Assembly (NCBI GenBank): GCA_018292915.2
Contig: JACVVK020000005.1
Coordinates: 3,346,001-3,410,000 of the forward strand
Direction: 5' to 3'
Source: Batillaria attramentaria
Lineage: Eukaryota > Mollusca > Gastropoda > Batillariidae
DNA: 64,000 nucleotides
The notes below the pieces were generated by a model. That model was not told the DNA's origin. It did no database searches and saw only the letters and a list, made by a program, of their open reading frames with translations. The position numbers and the translations under genes are program-made. Positions within the stretch are counted from its first letter, which is position 1. Every line of letters starts with the position of its first letter. This document shows positions 33,211 through 45,146 of this stretch, in pieces.

Positions 33211-34716
33211 ATTTGCACTGGCTTTTTTTCCTCTGGCTGCTTCTCTTCTCTGAAACAGACTTTAGCACATTTCGTACCGCGCACGAGTATCCCACGTTTT
33301 GACCTGTTTTCCGTTTGGACCCTGCAGGCAAAAATCAGGCAAGATGAACGGTTCCTTGGCGGCTCTTACTGCAGCGAACACGAGTGGGATCAAAGACAGT
33401 GCAACACTCGCACTGAGCCGAATTGAAATCCACGCAGACATAAATTAATTATGATTTTTATTTTAGTGAGGCTACTGCTGCACAACCCCACACGTACTCG
33501 GTAGGGATGGAGTTAAACCACCCCCAAAACCAACCAATCGTCAGTAGCTAGGATACGCAGTACGGTGTTCTGGTAAACGAGCAGCCGATCCAGATGAACG
33601 TTATGTTGCCTTTATCAGAAGTTGAACTCTGCTGTAATACATGATCCGAAACCGATGCTGAGTGTCCCTTGTAACTGATGGATGATCTCGACACTGGTTC
33701 ACCGCGCATCCTAATGTTGCTTCAGGACAGACAACCCAAACCCCATCGCTGTGAAATAATGTCCCTTTCTATGTGCACAGTTAAGCTTTTGTTATTTGCA
33801 CCTACAACTTAACGTGTTATGGTATGAAACCATTTCAGTCGTTCAGACTGCACAGTAAATTTGTGAACAACAAGATACAACAAGGTTGTGTGTAGATGTC
33901 ATTTGTGTTTAACAGAACTACCTCGTCTACTCACAAAATACGGAATCCATTTTGCGCTATCCATTTTGATCACACGCTCATTCTATGACTTTTTGAGTGT
34001 ATCCGATGCACATGCATGGCAGTGGTGGTGCGAGCAGGGGGAGGGGAGGGGGCTGGGGGCTGGCAAGACCTTCAGTGGCTTCTGTTCCTTGCAATACGAA
34101 TGGTGCTGAATGATAATATCGCTACTCCCTATATCCAAAACACAGAAATTCACAGTTCTCTCAGTTTGAGTAACCACACACAGGATACGCACGGAAAGTG
34201 TAAAGAGCATTGTGTGAACATTATAAGTCAGCAGCAGCACCGCCAATAGTAACGGGAGACAATGTTTCACGGACGATTGTCTTCCCTCTGTCTGCACTTT
34301 GCGTCATCAGGCCACTTCCGGTGTCATCCCGGTTCTGGGGCAAGTCGGAGCGACGGCCAGCGCCACCCGGCTATCTGTTCAACGGCGCACATCAGCCGCG
34401 CATCCCGATCACGTGACACATCGCATCCTGACATCACAGCTCCGGCCCCGCTAACCGCTAAATGCTTTTTGTAACCGCCGACACTCCGCGTGAGACGGTA
34501 ATTTTCATCGTTGTCGAAACGATCTTGCTTTTTGGTGTGAAACAAAGAGAATGGAAAACTTGTGTGGGAAGTGGTGGTTAGTTCTGCTGGCGGTGAAAAA
34601 AAGGAAATAAATGTGCGCACTTAGAATGTAAGAGGACCACTGCATGTTGCAATGTTAAGTCTCTAATGAAGAATTATGTGTAGTTCGTGTTGACTGTGTG
34701 AGTTAGGTTGCAAGGG
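33211..34716. other. No gene recognised; CpG-containing patch at 34230-34480
   Basis: Unique-looking sequence. The 34230-34480 patch is richer in CpG and holds TCACGTGACAC and CACTTCCGG motifs. Overlapping short open frames have no domain. Confidence 0.4.
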
Positions 34717-34886
34717 CGGGTGGGTGTTTGAGGGACTGACGTCCTTTTCCACCATATTGGGGGATAACACAGACAGGGCAACGAGGATTAGGCCAGAACA
34801 AGATATTTGACCTCAGTCGGGAATCGAACTCACGACCCAAGCATTTCAAGTTGAAGTCTTTACCGCTCGACTGTCCTGGCTCCCCC
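34717..34886 (-). mobile_element. SINE-A copy, diverged full length
   Basis: The whole structure can be followed (GGGTGGGTGTTTGAGG to CTGTCCTGGCTCCC) but with many substitutions, so this is one of the older copies. Confidence 0.85.
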
Positions 34887-34989
34887 GAGTTAGGTCGTTA
34901 TTTAGTTATTCACTCCCTCAGACTGCCAAGTATTCTAGATATTTACTTCCTGGGACTGCCTAGAGCTTAGATAAGGTTAGGTGCTATAT

Positions 34990-35017
34990 AATTATTATTA
35001 TTATTATTATTATTAAG
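34990..35017. repeat. (ATT)n microsatellite
   Basis: Nine ATT units after AGGTGCTATATAA, a sequence resembling the 3' end of SINE-B. Confidence 0.85.
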
Positions 35018-35146
35018 TGTTCTACATTGTTTCTTCGTATTTCCGGGTGTAGCTTTTATTTTCGGTTGGAGCAGGACAGGGGGCAGGCAATGCCATTAAT
35101 TTTGCAGTGACCCGTTTTGGAAATTCCGCACCGTACACAAGAGATA

Positions 35147-35147
<1 letters not shown>

Positions 35148-35220
<73 letters not shown>
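35148..35220. repeat. (CA)n-(GA)n compound microsatellite
   Basis: About 25 CA units followed directly by about 11 GA units. Confidence 0.95.
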
Positions 35221-35629
35221 CTCCAGATGATATCCGCCCCGCAAAAGGGAGATGACCGACGTCCGGAGCAAGCTCAAGATGCTCTCCCCCCCCCCTCCCC
35301 CTCTTCCGGCGCTCACTCACGAGAACAAATAAGTCTGATAAATCAGGCCCCATAATAAATTGATAATTGCAGCCCCCTCTGTGCCCTGTTCTTGGCCCGC
35401 GCGTAAGTTGCAGCAATCGAGCGCCATTCATCATCGGGCAAGTATGACAGTTTGATGGCGCATACACAAGCACGCCGTGTTGGGCCGGCCCGCCAGAAAC
35501 GGCGAAAAGATTGTATTTCTACCGCCACTTATCTAATCATGCGCTCACTGTCCCCACTACAGTCTCGTGGCCCGTATGTCAGCAGGAAGGGAGGAAAGGA
35601 AAGAGTGGCATAGCGGTCAAAGGTCTTTA

Positions 35630-35690
35630 GGTGTGTGTGTGTGTGTGCGGGGGGGGGGGGGGGGGGGGGTGTTGGGGGGGGATATGAGGT
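35630..35690. repeat. (GT)n followed by a long G run
   Basis: Ten GT units, then about 21 G (35649-35669) and GTGTTGGGGGGG. Confidence 0.9.
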
Positions 35691-35838
35691 TCGATTCTGA
35701 GTTTTGATGATGACGACGTGAAAACATAATAAAGACATAACATAATGAAATGATAACATAATGAAGACATAATAAGAAGATTATTGCTGTAGTTCAGGGT
35801 CTTTATTCCCCCTATTTTTTGTTTATGTCCTTTTCGTC

Positions 35839-36075
<237 letters not shown>

Positions 36076-36215
36076 CGCTCACACCGTCCGTTTATGTCTG
36101 TTTTGTTTCTAATTACGGTGTTAACGAAATTATTATGTAGCATACGTCATGGTCATTCCTACATACACCCAAAACGGGGATAAAGAATAAAAAATCTTTT
36201 AAAAATATCCCCCCC

Positions 36216-36217
36216 CC

Positions 36218-36273
<56 letters not shown>
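36216..36273. repeat. (CA)n microsatellite
   Basis: About 27 CA units next to a C run. Confidence 0.95.
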
Positions 36274-36275
<2 letters not shown>

Positions 36276-36738
36276 CCGCTCAATTCCCCATAAACCCACA
36301 TCACCAACGCCACCCACCCCCCACACCCAACTTCTATCCCCCCTTCACCCGTACGCCTCAACTCTTCCTTCCTGTTATCCCCCCCCCCCCCGGCCTGTAT
36401 CACATCTCCACAGCTCAGTCCCGATACCCGGGGTACAGGGTTTATCACAGTTATCAGTCATCCTCCACCTCTACAACGACCATCGTGTAGATTGTGACCA
36501 GGCTGGGCTCGCCCCATCCCCGGGTACGACGACACCGATGATTAGATAGTTGCTGCTGCAACGGATACGTCCAGCTGTCCTCCAGACCTGCGTTGTGTGT
36601 AGCGGGTCTACATCCCGTTTAATCCTTTGTCGAGGAGGGGGCCCTACTTTGCTTGTTTTGTCCGTAAGGTGACAGCAACTTACGCGCGTGCGCACTCATT
36701 AGACCCGCAATAAGTAGAGCCTCTTTCTTGATTGTTAC
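36274..36738. other. No gene recognised
   Basis: C-rich pyrimidine sequence to about 36400, then unassigned sequence with CpGs. Confidence 0.5.
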
Positions 36739-36926
36739 AGGGTAGGCGGGATAGCCGAATGGTAGAGCGTTGGACTTTAAATGCTCGGGTCGAATCCCTG
36801 CTGCCACGGGTCAAATATTTGTGCTGGCGGTTTTTTGTTTGTTTGTTTATTTGTTTTTTTCGTTGCCTCGTCTTTGATTTCACCCATACGTGATGGAAAA
36901 GGATGTTAGACTCCCAAACACCCCAA
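36739..36926 (+). mobile_element. SINE-A copy with altered B box region
   Basis: Head GGGATAGCCGAATGGTAGAG is intact. The GTGAGTT before CGAATCC is deleted, which breaks the B box, and a TTTGTTTGTTT run is inserted before CGTTGCCTCG. Confidence 0.88.
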
Positions 36927-38511
36927 CAACCTTCATTGTTACACGTGTCATTAAATTATGTTGTGGTGTATTTAGCGGCAAGGTTTAGTCTGTTATTAAT
37001 AATTATATTTCAAGTTCAAGTTCAAACAGCTTTATTGTGTCCTTTTACACACAAATTTGTCTTCGGCCAGGGGGCCATAAAAGAAGTCAAAGGTAAAGAG
37101 TGTGAACAAAAACTTTAACTGTCTCTGACTGATACATAAAGACAAACTAAAATGACATCGGCTAATCAAGGACACAATGCATCAGTACTGTATAAAAATA
37201 GGAACCAATAATTAGCACATGAAATTGATTGTGGATGTATTTTTAAATGTATATAGATTGTGCATGGGGAACGACTGTGACGAGTGAATGAAGGAAAAGA
37301 ATCAATGAAAGTTTATGGCAACACCAGGACCCATTCCTACGACGTCATTTTATTTAATAATAATAATTATAATAATAATAATAATACAGGAGACTTATCA
37401 GATGGCAATAAACGTTTCTGTATCTGTGTTAAGAGAAATACCAAAATTTTGCACTGGAAGGCTTTTTTGGGGGGTTAAAAATGTAAAAAAAGAAAAAAGG
37501 AGAAGAAAGAAGCAATATGCCAACTAGCCAACAAAGAACGACAGAAACAAATCATTCTGATGTACCTTACTCAAGCGACTGCTGTTCCTTTTTACAAACT
37601 TTCATTTCATCGAAAACAGTCATGCAATATTTCAACAGCTAAAGCACACTTTGTGTCTACTAACTTGGCACCTTTTCCCCCCCAATTGCCCTTAACCTGT
37701 CTACGATTAAAGCCAAGCCCAAAGTATGAGGAAAATTGAACGCTCTCTCTGTCAGTTGCACAACCATACCGCCGTACAACAATTCAGAGTTCAGACAAAT
37801 TAGCGAAGAGATCAGAAAGACAATGAACTGTTATGGATTACCATTTGTCCAGCCGTCACTTGCGTGTGATTTGCATACTCTCGTAAGGCGGTGCGTGAGT
37901 ATCGTATATTCACAAATCATGATGGTGGCCGTAAACGGACACAGAGAGAGGCGAGTTCTGCTTCCCTTCTTGACTCTGCCACTATGATTTAATGAACCGG
38001 AATCCACAGGTACACGCCCAAAAGGAAGCAACGAAGACAGGCTAGACATAATTACCTGCAAGAATGCTTTGCCGTTTGTGTTAAGTAAAGAGTGGCGTTG
38101 TTTCTGTTGTGCAGGGGTTTTCTTTTCTAGAACTACGACACCACTGCATCTTTGCGACGTGTACAAATTTGCGAATACACCATAACACTGTATTGTGAAT
38201 GTATTTATAAAGTTTAAAGGGGTTAATGTTACCATTTTTATGCTCACATGTCGTTCTGAGCAGTTGTCGTGGTATCTATCATCACACCACTTAGACACCT
38301 GGACAGTGACAACGGCTGTAATGCTGGCTCTAAGCCAACAGAAGCGTACTCGATGATGACGCGGCGACCACAGTGAGCGCTCCAGTAGTGTAACAACAGT
38401 CGTAGGATTGGAATGTTCGACCACTTGTGCGAAGTGTAAACATTGTGTCACATGAAGAGCTGTACTAATCATCAAGATAAAGTATTTTGAGCGTACAGGC
38501 GCACTCACGAG

Positions 38512-38513
<2 letters not shown>
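36927..38513. other. No gene supported; a 227-codon open frame lies on the minus strand
   Basis: A TTCAAGTTCAAACAGCTTTATTGTG segment near 37014 resembles the reverse of a LINE 3' end, and (AAT)n lies near 37356-37385. The open frame 38514-37831 (minus) is not repeat-derived but has no recognisable domain, signal peptide or codon bias, and no transcript evidence can be read here. Confidence 0.4.
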
Positions 38514-38551
<38 letters not shown>

Positions 38552-38600
38552 TGTGTGTGTGCCGGAGAGAGAGAAAAAGAGAGAGAGAGAGAGAGAGAGG
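38514..38600. repeat. (GT)n-(GA)n compound microsatellite
   Basis: GT units to about 38561, then GA units to about 38600. Confidence 0.95.
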
Positions 38601-38747
38601 CTTCGTTATCTGCACTGGATATCAGAACATCAGGTTTGCACTGGTTTGTTTGTTTCTAGATAGGAAGTCGACCGACAAGTTAGAAATCCTCTCGATTTTT
38701 TTTTTTTTTGCACGTGGTTTCACCCAGTAATAACTCTTAACCCTGCC

Positions 38748-38828
38748 CACTATATGATGAGACTTGTTCAAAAGAAACAAGCCACTGCACACCAGTAGGA
38801 GCCATTTCAAGCCACCATTACGCAAGTG
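38748..38828. repeat. Dispersed repeat R4 copy 1
   Basis: Matches 48465-48542: CAAGCCACTGCAC, AGGAGCCA-TTCA and CATTACGCAAG are shared in order with about 80% identity by eye. Confidence 0.7.
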
Positions 38829-39179
38829 GCTTCACGTGGCTTCTGGTGACCTGACGATTTCAAGGAAATATGCGATTTTTGCATGGGCGTTTAAGCGTTA
38901 AAGAGGTGTTATGGGCACGTGTAATCAGAACGTGTTTTAAAAGCAGTTCTTGTCTTTGAAAACAGCTCCCCCAAAACCCAGCTGCAACATGGACCGTGAC
39001 ATGTTTTGCTGGACAAAATAGAACTGCAAATCATGCGTGATCAAAACACCGGAAGGGTGGTCTTTTTTCGGAGCATCCACACAAAAGGTGGCTGCACATT
39101 TTCATTTCGATTTTTCGCGGGTGCTTGAGAATCAGTGTGTATGTGAAAAACACTCCTTGCTCGAGTATCACTGTTCATT

Positions 39180-39198
39180 TGTGTGCGTGCGTGCGTGC

Positions 39199-39244
<46 letters not shown>

Positions 39245-39255
39245 AAGAGAGAGGC
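39180..39255. repeat. (GCGT)n-(GT)n-(GA)n compound microsatellite
   Basis: Five GCGT-like units, about 16 GT units and then GA units. Confidence 0.95.
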
Positions 39256-39654
39256 TTCGCTTGTCTACACACAACAAATGAAAGACACCAACCTGCAATG
39301 ACTCTCACTGCGAACTAACCAACAAACAAACAATTTGTTTCATTGTAAACTTTGTTTTATTTTGTCAAGAATTGAGCGTTCATTCGCATTTTCTCGTATT
39401 TATTTCAGTATGAAATAAGTTACAGGTGTGGAACAAATAATAATTACAATCAGAGAACAGAATCAAGGGATACATATTTCGCATTTAAAATGCATTCCTT
39501 GATAATGGAAATGACAAAAAAAAAAGAAAGAAAAAAAAAAAAAAAAAGAGGACGACTCGGGAAAGCAGGGAAAAAATGGAATAATAAAATAATTTTCTTT
39601 TCAACCACGTCGGATAAGAAGTACTTTAAAAAATACCGCCTGATTTTTTTGTTT

Positions 39655-40010
39655 TTGTTCTATGACTGTACTGATAAACATTGCATTTAACAACCACACC
39701 CAGAAAATTGGGAAAAATACAAAGGGTCATTTTTACACATAGCATCAGATTTAGGAATTACTGTAAACAATCCTCTGAATTTTTTTTCAGGTTCTATGAT
39801 TGTTTCAAATACCCTTTGCTTTAACAGCCACACCCAGAAATGCGTGAATGCAGTGGGGGAAAAAAAGCCAATAAACAATCATAAATTTATTTTACGCCAA
39901 GTCTGATTGAGCAAAAGCATTTCATAAAAAAAAAATCTCTCATGCTTTTGATTAGAACTATGCTTGTGTCGGATAACCCCCTATTTCTACAATCACACCC
40001 TAAAAAGACA
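39655..40010. repeat. Degenerate tandem repeat, about three units of 130-165 bp
   Basis: TTCTATGA-TGT followed by a TTAACAACCACACCCAGAAA-like segment occurs near 39658 and 39791, and a weaker version (ACTATGCTTGTG, ACAATCACACCCTAAAA) near 39957. Confidence 0.6.
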
Positions 40011-40077
40011 TTTTGGTCAACGTGGTCCAATTAGTCTAGGAGAGGCCCTTTCAATAGACAAGAACTAAAGAGAGAAG

Positions 40078-40189
40078 GGGGATGGGTGGGTGTTTGGGAA
40101 TTTAACGTCCTTTTCAACCACGTAAAGGTGATACCAAAGACGGGGCAACGAGAAAAAAGCCAGCACAAATAATTATTTGGCCCAAGCCG
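40078..40189 (-). mobile_element. SINE-A fragment without head
   Basis: Tail and body to TTTGGCCCAAGCCG. ACTAAAGAGAGAA occurs at about 40065 and again at about 40191, which may be the target-site duplication. Confidence 0.82.
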
Positions 40190-40839
40190 AACTAAAGAGA
40201 GAAACAAAAGTCGTGAGAAGACTACAATCAAGTCAGCTTTATAGAGCAGGTCACAGGCAGGTTGAGATCATCGATAAGTTGCCCTTTAAATACTGGTGAT
40301 CAGAATAACAGTCGTTAACTCACAGCTCTATTTACAGAATAAACAGACGACCGACCGAACCAACACAAGAATGAGTGAGCAAACAGCTCTGAGAGGGACC
40401 AATATTCCACGTGAGCACAAATCAATGAAGGCACATAAAACATTCTTTGAATCAGGATTGTAAATCAAGAGTCTGAACTAACTAGGTGTTTCGATTTTTT
40501 TTTGTGTCGAAAACAACGAACGAATAACTCCTCAAACACTCCCCACACTCCCTGATATGTAACTATTTTTAACCATTCTCTCTGTTTGTCTGTACACGCA
40601 TATATTACACACAGTCTCTCGCGTTTCCACTCATGTATGAACTGTATTTACACTCTCCTCGGCGAAAGCTCTTTTTTCACGGCAAAGCTCAAGTGATATG
40701 CATTTTTTGGTTGAGAAGTTCACACGAGATGCCACGTTTGCCAAGTCTCGTTACATTTAGTTTTAAATTCCAGATTTTTTTTCAGGTGTGAAAAATAAAC
40801 TAGTTTTTGTCAACCCGAAATAAATGGAATTTGACTTCA
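40190..40839. other. No gene or repeat recognised
   Basis: AT-rich unassigned sequence. Confidence 0.5.
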
Positions 40840-41450
40840 TGGAGTCATTTTCTATTACCACAGGGACAGTACGTCATGTAACTTTGTACAGGAACCGTAA
40901 CCTAAAAAAAAAAAGAGGGTAATTGTTTGGATGACATTTTTCCCGTCACCATAAGGAAAATACGGACATATAACTTTGTCCGGGACCCCTTACCTAAAAG
41001 AACATGGAACAAATTGTTTGGATGACAAGTTTTTTTTTCTCCGTTAGCATAAGGTAATCTGCACAGCACGCCATGTAATTTTGTTCTGGAACTCCTGCCT
41101 TTAAGAATATGGAGAAAATTGTTTGGATGATATTTTTCCATTACTATAATGAAAATATGGACAGCACGTCAAGTAACTTTGTACAGGAACCCTTACCTAA
41201 CAGAATATGGAGAAAATTGTTTGGATGACATTTTTTCCATCACCATAAGAAAAAATATGGACAGCACATCATGTAGCTTTGTCCAGGAACTCTTACCTAA
41301 AAGAACTTTGAGAAAATTGTTTGGATGACTTTATTTTACCATTACCATAAAAAATATGGACAGCATGCCAAGTAACTTTGTCTTCTTTGTAAAAGAACTT
41401 TGAGGTGACATTTTTTTTCCATTACCAAACTGAAAATATGGACAGCATTT
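40840..41450. repeat. Minisatellite, about six units of roughly 100 bp
   Basis: AATTGTTTGGATGACATTTTT starts at about 40921, 41014, 41117, 41215 and 41315, with partial units at either end. Each unit also carries ATTACCATAA, ATATGGACAGCAC and TAACTTTGT-CAGGAACCCT. It lies 0.7-1.3 kb beyond the Nkx2.2 stop codon. Confidence 0.92.
41330..41335 (-). terminator. First AATAAA polyadenylation signal downstream of the Nkx2.2 stop
   Basis: On the minus strand this is the first AATAAA found after the stop codon, which would give a 3' UTR of about 780 bases. It lies inside the 100-bp minisatellite at 40840-41450. I saw no AATAAA or ATTAAA closer to the stop. Use of this site is an inference. Confidence 0.3.
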
Positions 41451-42109
41451 TCTATCAAAAATTAAGTTTGCTTCAGGGCGCTGATAACGGCGGTCAAAGA
41501 GGAACTATGACTTGGTTTGACCAATCTAAATGGCACCTCATGTCGCATGACCGCAACGAAAAGACCGACGAAATTTAACAGGAGACGTTCGTCTGCGAAT
41601 TAAAGTATACATATTCATGAACCGTCATCAAAATCCGGGCTCTCTGGATGCAAAGACTGCATGGCGTTCATAAGGTTCTGCGAGCAACGTTTTCTAGTCA
41701 TATGGTCCTGACCTTTCTGTCAACGTTATGCCGCATCTGAACGACAGAAACGATAGCCAAGAAATCCACAAGATTCGAGTTTTCGCCGCTGCATGAACCA
41801 CGATTTTCTGCGATTTCACAGTGCAAAGTATTCATTTATCACTGGAATCTGCATTAAAACTCATGACGAAACAAGCATCATAACAGCACATCGGAGATCT
41901 GGGGCCAGACCCACTCTGGACGTCACAAATGTTCATTTTTCAACAAACTGTCGTCATCAAGAACAGGGGGTGCTGTGACGTGCACATTACGATTATGTCA
42001 TCTTTGGGACTGTGGGCTGGAGACGGATACCGTCCAGCCGCGATTTGACGGGAAGGTGTTCAGTCACCAAGGGCAATGCATGTTGACGTCATCACAGACG
42101 GGCGTGACG
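41451..42109 (-). other. Probable Nkx2.2 3' UTR, repeat-free
   Basis: This stretch directly follows the stop codon. It shows no SINE, LINE or microsatellite and no competing open frame of note. Its moderate GC content and lack of repeats fit a 3' UTR, but no transcript boundary can be read. Confidence 0.35.
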
Positions 42110-42921
42110 TCACCACCACCTCTGATGCTGCATGAGCGGGTGGTTATACTGGGGCAGCACGTTCATATTGTTCACATTGGGCACGGTCAGGTGGTTCATG
42201 GAGTTCATAGAGCTCATGGGGCTCATGCTGTACGAGCAGCTCATGTTCATATTCATGTTCATGGAGTTGGAGAGCGTGGAGCTGATGCCGCTGCCCATGC
42301 CCTGGTACGAGCCCTGCATGGATGACAGCGAGTTGACGCCGTTCAGCCCCGGGTTCATGGACATGCCCATCCCGTTCATCGACTGCTGCATCTGGAGAGG
42401 GTCCTGAGACTTCATCAGCGAGGAGGAGTTGACCGGGGTCCTCTGGCAGGGGATCCCGTCCTTGACAAGCACGGGGACGGCCACACGACGCGGGGAGGGC
42501 AGCGGGTTAATGTCAGCCAGCCCCTTCTCCTGCCTGGCGCGCTTCAGCTTGTAGCGGTGGTTCTGGAACCAGATCTTCACCTGCACCGGGGTCAGCCTGA
42601 TGATGGACGCCAGGTGCTCTCTCTCCGGCGCCGACAGGTAGCGCTGCTGCCGGAAGCGCCTCTCCAGCTCGTACGTCTGCGCTTTTGAGAACAGGACGCG
42701 GCGCTTCCGCTTCTTGTTCGGCTCGCCGTTTCCGGATTGTCCGTTTTGAGAATCTGAACTGTTCTTGCCTTTCTCGTTCTCGCTAGTGTCACCAGGTTCC
42801 TGTTTGACAGAGTCGCCGTTCTTGAGGGAGAGCTCCGCGTCACTGCCGCTGTCCGCCTGGGAGGCGTCGCTGTGTTCCCCTGGGCTGCCCACAGAGCTGG
42901 AGTGGCTCAGCTGTCCCATAT
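42110..42921 (-). CDS. Nkx2.2: Nkx2.2 coding exon 2 (homeodomain exon)
   Basis: The exon starts after a pyrimidine-rich acceptor ending TGTGTGTGCAG (AG at 42923-42922). Its first two bases AT complete codon 83 (CAT, His) with the C left by exon 1, and the frame then continues MGQLSHSSS. It holds the acidic/Ser-rich linker with a VKQEP sumoylation-type motif at about residues 121-125, the KKRKRR basic stretch that starts the homeodomain, the complete homeodomain, the NK2-specific domain and the low-complexity tail (many Met, Asn and Ser). The stop is TGA at 42112-42110. The third base of many codons is G or C, unlike the AT-rich surroundings, as expected for a real coding exon. An ATG-initiated open frame of 278 codons extends nine residues past the acceptor and should not be used as the protein start. 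Confidence 0.95.
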
Positions 42922-44975
42922 CTGCACACACAGACAGAGAAGTCACTTAGTGAAAAAAAAGGAAAGAAAATATTCATCTGTGTAAAATGTTTTTGATTTG
43001 GCTAAAACTGCACATAAAAGATAAACGATACGCGTGCGATGCAGTATGAACTACATGTTTACATGTAAAAAAACGCGGAAGGCAGAAAATAATGAAAAAA
43101 GAGAAAAAAAAAAAGAGAAAAAAAAAGAAAGAAGGAAACTCAGAGACGGAATTAGGAAAGAATATGCTACATATGGCTGGTGTAGTTAGGTCTTGCAAAT
43201 TTTGTTTACCTCGTATGTCGTGAGTGTACTGATGCGAAGTAATTTTGTGACTAAGTGAAGATATATGAGTGTCTATGGCAATGAGGTATTGTGTTCCGTG
43301 TACAAGCTTACATCTGCACATGCCAGTTAACAATATATTATACAGGAATTATGTCTTAAACTGCGATTAAACTTTGTAATAAATGCACTGACTTGGTATG
43401 AAGAAAGACATTGATCATAAGAGCGGATTAGGGTTTTTTTTTTAGCCTGATTTTATCTGGCTGGTGTTTCAGTTCTCAAACTCAATAAAGGAAACTGTGA
43501 AATCCGAAGTATTTCAGCGTCTCTTCGCTTCTCTTGAAATTAGCAGGTGTCTGTAAGCCTACAAACAGTGACAACAAAAACTAAACTGTCGAACGTACAA
43601 CATTGCTTGAAGGCAATTCTGGTGCAAACTTTGGTTCATAGACCACCAGAACACAATGGCTCACCGAAACTGTTTCAAGACGACCTAGTTTGGGCGCTAC
43701 GAAGAAATTCCCACAAAACCTCGTTCCTTCTCGGGCCCTTAATTTTCTCCTCTCTAGAAAATCTCGAGTAAGGATACCCTACGGCGCATTTTGTAAGTAA
43801 ACAAACGTCTTAATATCGCCTACAAAACTACCTTACTGAGGGCGGCCCTCAGAAACTCCCCGAAAACACCGCGAACACAAAGTCCCCTCCGCGGTGTAAG
43901 ATCAAGATTCATTGATTCACTTCGCAAGGAAAACACTCCATTTCTACAACCCTCCAACACACGACTCCCTGTCCATTGAAGGAAGAGTAATAAAGTGGAT
44001 TGCGGGTGAATGGAGGCGAAACGAGTGTAAAGGCGAGAGCCCACGTGCAAAAACCACTCCCACTGTCTTGCCCACCGCCCTTCGGTTTCTTGCTTGCAGA
44101 CCCCCGAGTTTACGTTTTGGAGGACCAGCGCAATCAAACACGTGATCAGTGAACGTTCTTTGAAGGCGACCGAGCGGCAAGAAGAAATAGACTGACGAAG
44201 ACCGACGTACGTCTTTATTCAAGAAATACACTGCGACCAGCACCCGTGGTGTAGTGTCTAGCACATTTTGGATCATGGACCGGGGAGACCCGGGTTCGAA
44301 TCCCAGCCGAGGCAAGCGGGATTTTCCGGCTACTATCCAGAACGGCTGTCCTACGGGCCAAATGGGAAGGCTGTTGTCACACAGCCGAGACTCACCCCCT
44401 TCACGGATGCGACTTTGAGGGTGCTTCCCTTGTTATGACAGATCTCATGATGTGGATGATTATACGGCCAGCACAGCAGGTGCCGTAGTTCATGGGCCTG
44501 GTCTCCGATGCACTTATTGCTTTCTGGTTTTTTTTTTTTTACAAGCTCACCGTCCGAATTCTCTGACCTCACAAATCATTTGAAGCTGTTTTACTTGGTT
44601 TAACATCGTCCCACTGAGGGGCACGCACTGTCACCGACTCATACAGTCTGTCATTGAGCAGAGAGATGTCGACACGCTACAGCATTGTCACACAGAAGAC
44701 TAGACTGACTAGAAGAACTTTGGGCAGTTGTAGCTCTTCTCGTCTGGAGCGATTCCTCTACATACAATTGATACCGGTCTTTTGTTACTAAGGAAATCTG
44801 TCGCTTGAACCGTGAGCAACCACGACTGAAACCTCAGCGCGTAAAAACAGTAACAGGAACCTAGAGTCTTGTTCAGAATAAAACCCTTTTTAATGTTAAT
44901 AGATTCTGATGTTAATTGAAGGAATAATCCGGCAAAAAAATATAAGTACAATGTACCTCTTGTTGTTGGGTGTAC

Positions 44976-45020
<45 letters not shown>

Positions 45021-45104
45021 GATTTGATGATGACGATGATGATGATGATGATGAAACGTTTTTATTGAGCTTATAGGCACTGCTGCCTATCTTGCAAGGC
45101 GTGC

Positions 45105-45146
<42 letters not shown>

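Noticed and set aside
32894..33331. 145-codon minus-strand open frame
   Set aside because: It lies over the tRNA-derived SINE-C.
42922..42946. Upstream extension of exon 2 giving an N-terminal MTSLSVCAD
   Set aside because: The AG acceptor and the phase match with exon 1 place these codons in the intron.
44230..44320. Functional tRNA gene
   Set aside because: A and B boxes are good, but there is no matching 7-bp acceptor stem or anticodon stem, and the sequence runs into a SINE-like body.
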